Shown here piece by piece: positions 61,799-64,000 of a stretch of DNA of 64,000 bases. The notes under the pieces were generated by a model. That model made no database searches, was not told the DNA's origin, and was given only the letters and a program-made list of their open reading frames with translations. The translations under genes were made by a program, and so were the position numbers. Each line of letters opens with the position of its first letter. Position 1 is the stretch's first letter. The stretch covers positions 82,270-146,269 of the forward strand of contig JAVBLN010000016.1 in NCBI GenBank assembly GCA_031553495.1. The letters are read 5' to 3'. The DNA is from Pinibacter sp031553495 (GTDB lineage: Bacteria > Bacteroidota > Bacteroidia > Chitinophagales > Chitinophagaceae).

Positions 61799-64000
61799 TA
61801 TAGATTTACAAACCGAAAAAGACATTACACTAATATTTCAATTCCACAGCAGTTCGATTAAAAGACATAATCTTTAGTATATTTCTCCGCAACGTACTGA
61901 TTTCAATTCCACAGTAGTTCGATTAAAAGCAGGTTCTGCCTTCACCTCTTCCGGAGTTTCGGCAGATTTCAATTCCACAGTAGTTCGATTAAAAGATGTT
62001 CATGTAAAGCGTGTAAGGAAAGAAAAGAAAAAATTTCAATTCCACAGTAGTTCGATTAAAAGACCGGTGGTTGTGGCAGGTTTGTAATATTTCAAAGATT
62101 TCAATTCCACAGTAGTTCGATTAAAAGACCATAACCGCCGCCGACCTTGCCGGTATTGTACCATTTCAATTCCACAGTAGTTCGATTAAAAGCTACATGG
62201 TAGTTGGCTCTTTGGTAAGTAAGGCAGATTTCAATTCCACAGTAGTTCGATTAAAAGTTTAAACGATTTAAAATAAAAATTATGAATACCAATATTTCAA
62301 TTCCACAGTAGTTCGATTAAAAGGATCGGTGCCTAAACTAGCTTCCCCTTTCTTATTGCATTTCAATTCCACAGTAGTTCGATTAAAAGTTATAACAGTT
62401 GTGAATTATTTCCTGGTAGTTATCGATTTCAATTCCACAGTAGTTCGATTAAAAGAAAGAACGCCAACAAATAATAGATGCTTTTACGGAATTTCAATTC
62501 CACAGTAGTTCGATTAAAAGCTTTTCTACTTCATCTTCACTAAACCCGTACTTTTATTTCAATTCCACAGTAGTTCGATTAAAAGATGGGTGCCAACCGG
62601 ACTTTAGCTTCTTTCTCCAATATTTCAATTCCACAGTAGTTCGATTAAAAGGAAAAACGAAAGGCTTATCCTTTATGCGCTCCTGGATTTCAATTCCACA
62701 GTAGTTCGATTAAAAGTTGCAATCGCAAATTCCGGAAAGCGTTTTGGAAATAATATTTCAATTCCACAGTAGTTCGATTAAAAGGCCATGTTGCAGGCCG
62801 GGTCTGTGGTTAAATAATTATTTCAATTCCACAGTAGTTCGATTAAAAGGGTTCTATCTATATAATATAAATGTCCTCTGCTTAATTTCAATTCCACAGT
62901 AGTTCGATTAAAAGTTAACATACATTGACTCCTCGTTAACATTCTCAACAATTTCAATTCCACAGTAGTTCGATTAAAAGTGCTTTTTTTCTGTAAAAAC
63001 CCATGCAGGTTAATAGATTTCAATTCCACAGTAGTTCGATTAAAAGGCTGTGAAATAAGTGATGGATTAATTATTGTTAAATTTCAATTCCACAGTAGTT
63101 CGATTAAAAGATTCAACAAAAGAAGATAGAACCAGGTAAGCGCTGCATTTCAATTCCACAGTAGTTCGATTAAAAGCTGCTCTTTTCAATAACTGTAACA
63201 CGTGTTTTTCTTATTTCAATTCCACAGTAGTTCGATTAAAAGATTACAAGAGCGCAAGCTGATGCAGAACTGAAGCATATTTCAATTCCACAGTAGTTCG
63301 ATTAAAAGATTATATCGCTAAATGACATATCAAATTCTTGTTAAATTTCAATTCCACAGTAGTTCGATTAAAAGTCCTGCTTCCAATGTTTACACTCAAC
63401 AAGGATAATATTTCAATTCCACAGTAGTTCGATTAAAAGCGGCGAAGTGTTTGCAAGAAAACGAATTGAGTTGCATTTCAATTCCACAGTAGTTCGATTA
63501 AAAGAAAACAAGTCAAAGTGTCGATTATCGTGTGTTCATATTTCAATTCCACAGTAGTTCGATTAAAAGTTTATACCTGAAATAGTTGTAAAGAAATTTA
63601 CAATAATTTCAATTCCACAGTAGTTCGATTAAAAGCTTATATCTGCAAGCAGCTTATTAGTACTTTCTATAATTTCAATTCCACAGTAGTTCGATTAAAA
63701 GAGCTTTATGCAGGTGGTTTACTGGAATATATGGGAGATTTCAATTCCACAGTAGTTCGATTAAAAGGACTTTTACTATAAAAGCAAATGGTTGAATCTA
63801 TTATTTCAATTCCACAGTAGTTCGATTAAAAGAAGACCTTTCTAACATAAACACACACACAAAAACTATTTCAATTCCACAGTAGTTCGATTAAAAGCGG
63901 TTCGTGCTTGTATCTGTCATCATTGTATCTGTATTTCAATTCCACAGTAGTTCGATTAAAAGAAATGGTCTTGCTCGGTAACTTGCCGCAAAATACGAAT
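61769..64000 (-). CRISPR. CRISPR array, 34 visible repeats, type I-B/III-like repeat, runs off the right edge
   Basis: The repeat is 30 nt, beginning ATTTCAATTCC and ending TTCGATTAAAAG on the plus strand. I count 34 units. The first (61769-61798) is degenerate in its left half, the second (61835-61864) has one C for T change, and the other 32 are identical. Visible spacers are 34-38 nt, mostly 35-36, and all different. The last visible spacer starts at 63963 and the next repeat begins with AT at 63999. In minus orientation the repeat starts CTTTTAATCGAAC and ends ATTGAAAT, the usual 8-nt crRNA handle in type I-B and III systems. The degenerate unit marks the trailer end, so the leader and probably cas genes lie beyond the right edge. 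No cas gene is in the window. Confidence 0.97.

Noticed and set aside
62717..63029. Two open frames inside the CRISPR array
   Set aside because: They are translations of repeats and spacers.
61769..64000. Type II-C assignment for the CRISPR array, common in this phylum
   Set aside because: The repeat is 30 nt, not 36, and ends in ATTGAAAT as in Cas6-processed arrays. No cas9 or tracrRNA-like anti-repeat was seen in the window.

Overview
This window looks like a chromosome segment of a Bacteroidota bacterium, most likely a member of the Chitinophagaceae or a close relative. This is inferred from gene content, not from any search. The signs are a PorU2/PorV2-type type IX secretion pair, a type III glutamine synthetase, FecI/FecR-type regulators, a GH92 mannosidase, Tat-exported Gfo/Idh/MocA oxidoreductases with DUF1080 proteins, weak Shine-Dalgarno sequences, and promoter boxes of the TAnnTTTG type. 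The DNA is AT-rich, and gene order is typical of a free-living heterotroph.

Layout. 1-9.3 kb: the edge of a secreted protein gene, rpsL-rpsG, ilvE, a hypothetical gene with rdgB, an ECF sigma/anti-sigma-like pair, a thioesterase, proC and hldD. 9.5-21.6 kb: purL, a GT4 glycosyltransferase, a polytopic membrane protein, glnN (GSIII), a TPR protein, and the overlapping comA-like/aroE pair. 21.9-28.8 kb: a cytochrome c lipoprotein, pyrG, yidC, a GLPGLI-like exported protein and a membrane protein. 28.8-36.1 kb: a minus-strand run of PorV2, PorU2 (1705 aa) and an acyltransferase. 36.3-43.6 kb: tyrS, tRNA-Gln, then a minus-strand cluster of DUF1080, Gfo/Idh, ApbE and Gfo/Idh that suggests periplasmic 3-keto-sugar chemistry. 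44-54 kb: a META lipoprotein, GH92, FecI/FecR with no SusCD partner, an HMA protein, pyrE, a Nudix protein, a PH-like membrane protein and an alpha/beta hydrolase. 54.3-61.7 kb: ROK kinase, hexose MFS transporter and galK on the minus strand, and glgA-glgC on the plus strand (hexose uptake and glycogen synthesis). 61.77-64 kb: a CRISPR array that runs off the right edge.

Two non-coding systems stand out. The first is a dispersed, strictly intergenic repeat family, here called family R. I found at least 22 copies, about one per 3 kb. They share a T-tract, a CCGGCGGTAG-type block, a short odd-length palindrome whose arms covary between copies (GTG-T-CAC, GCG-T-CGC, GCG-A-CGC), and a GGTAGTAATGCTATTGAG-type tail. 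One copy (37641-37781) has 14-bp perfect terminal inverted repeats and a 5-bp AATTA duplication, so it looks like a small non-autonomous mobile element. Several copies occur as inverted pairs, one of which brackets tRNA-Gln, and several are fused to degenerate heptamer-like repeats. Other inverted-repeat elements (TTAACCACAAGG ends; a 105-bp bipartite dyad at 43817-43921) lie in the same kind of gaps.

The second is the CRISPR array: 34 repeats of 30 nt are visible. Repeat sequence and end decay indicate that it is transcribed leftward from a leader beyond the window. No cas gene lies inside the window.
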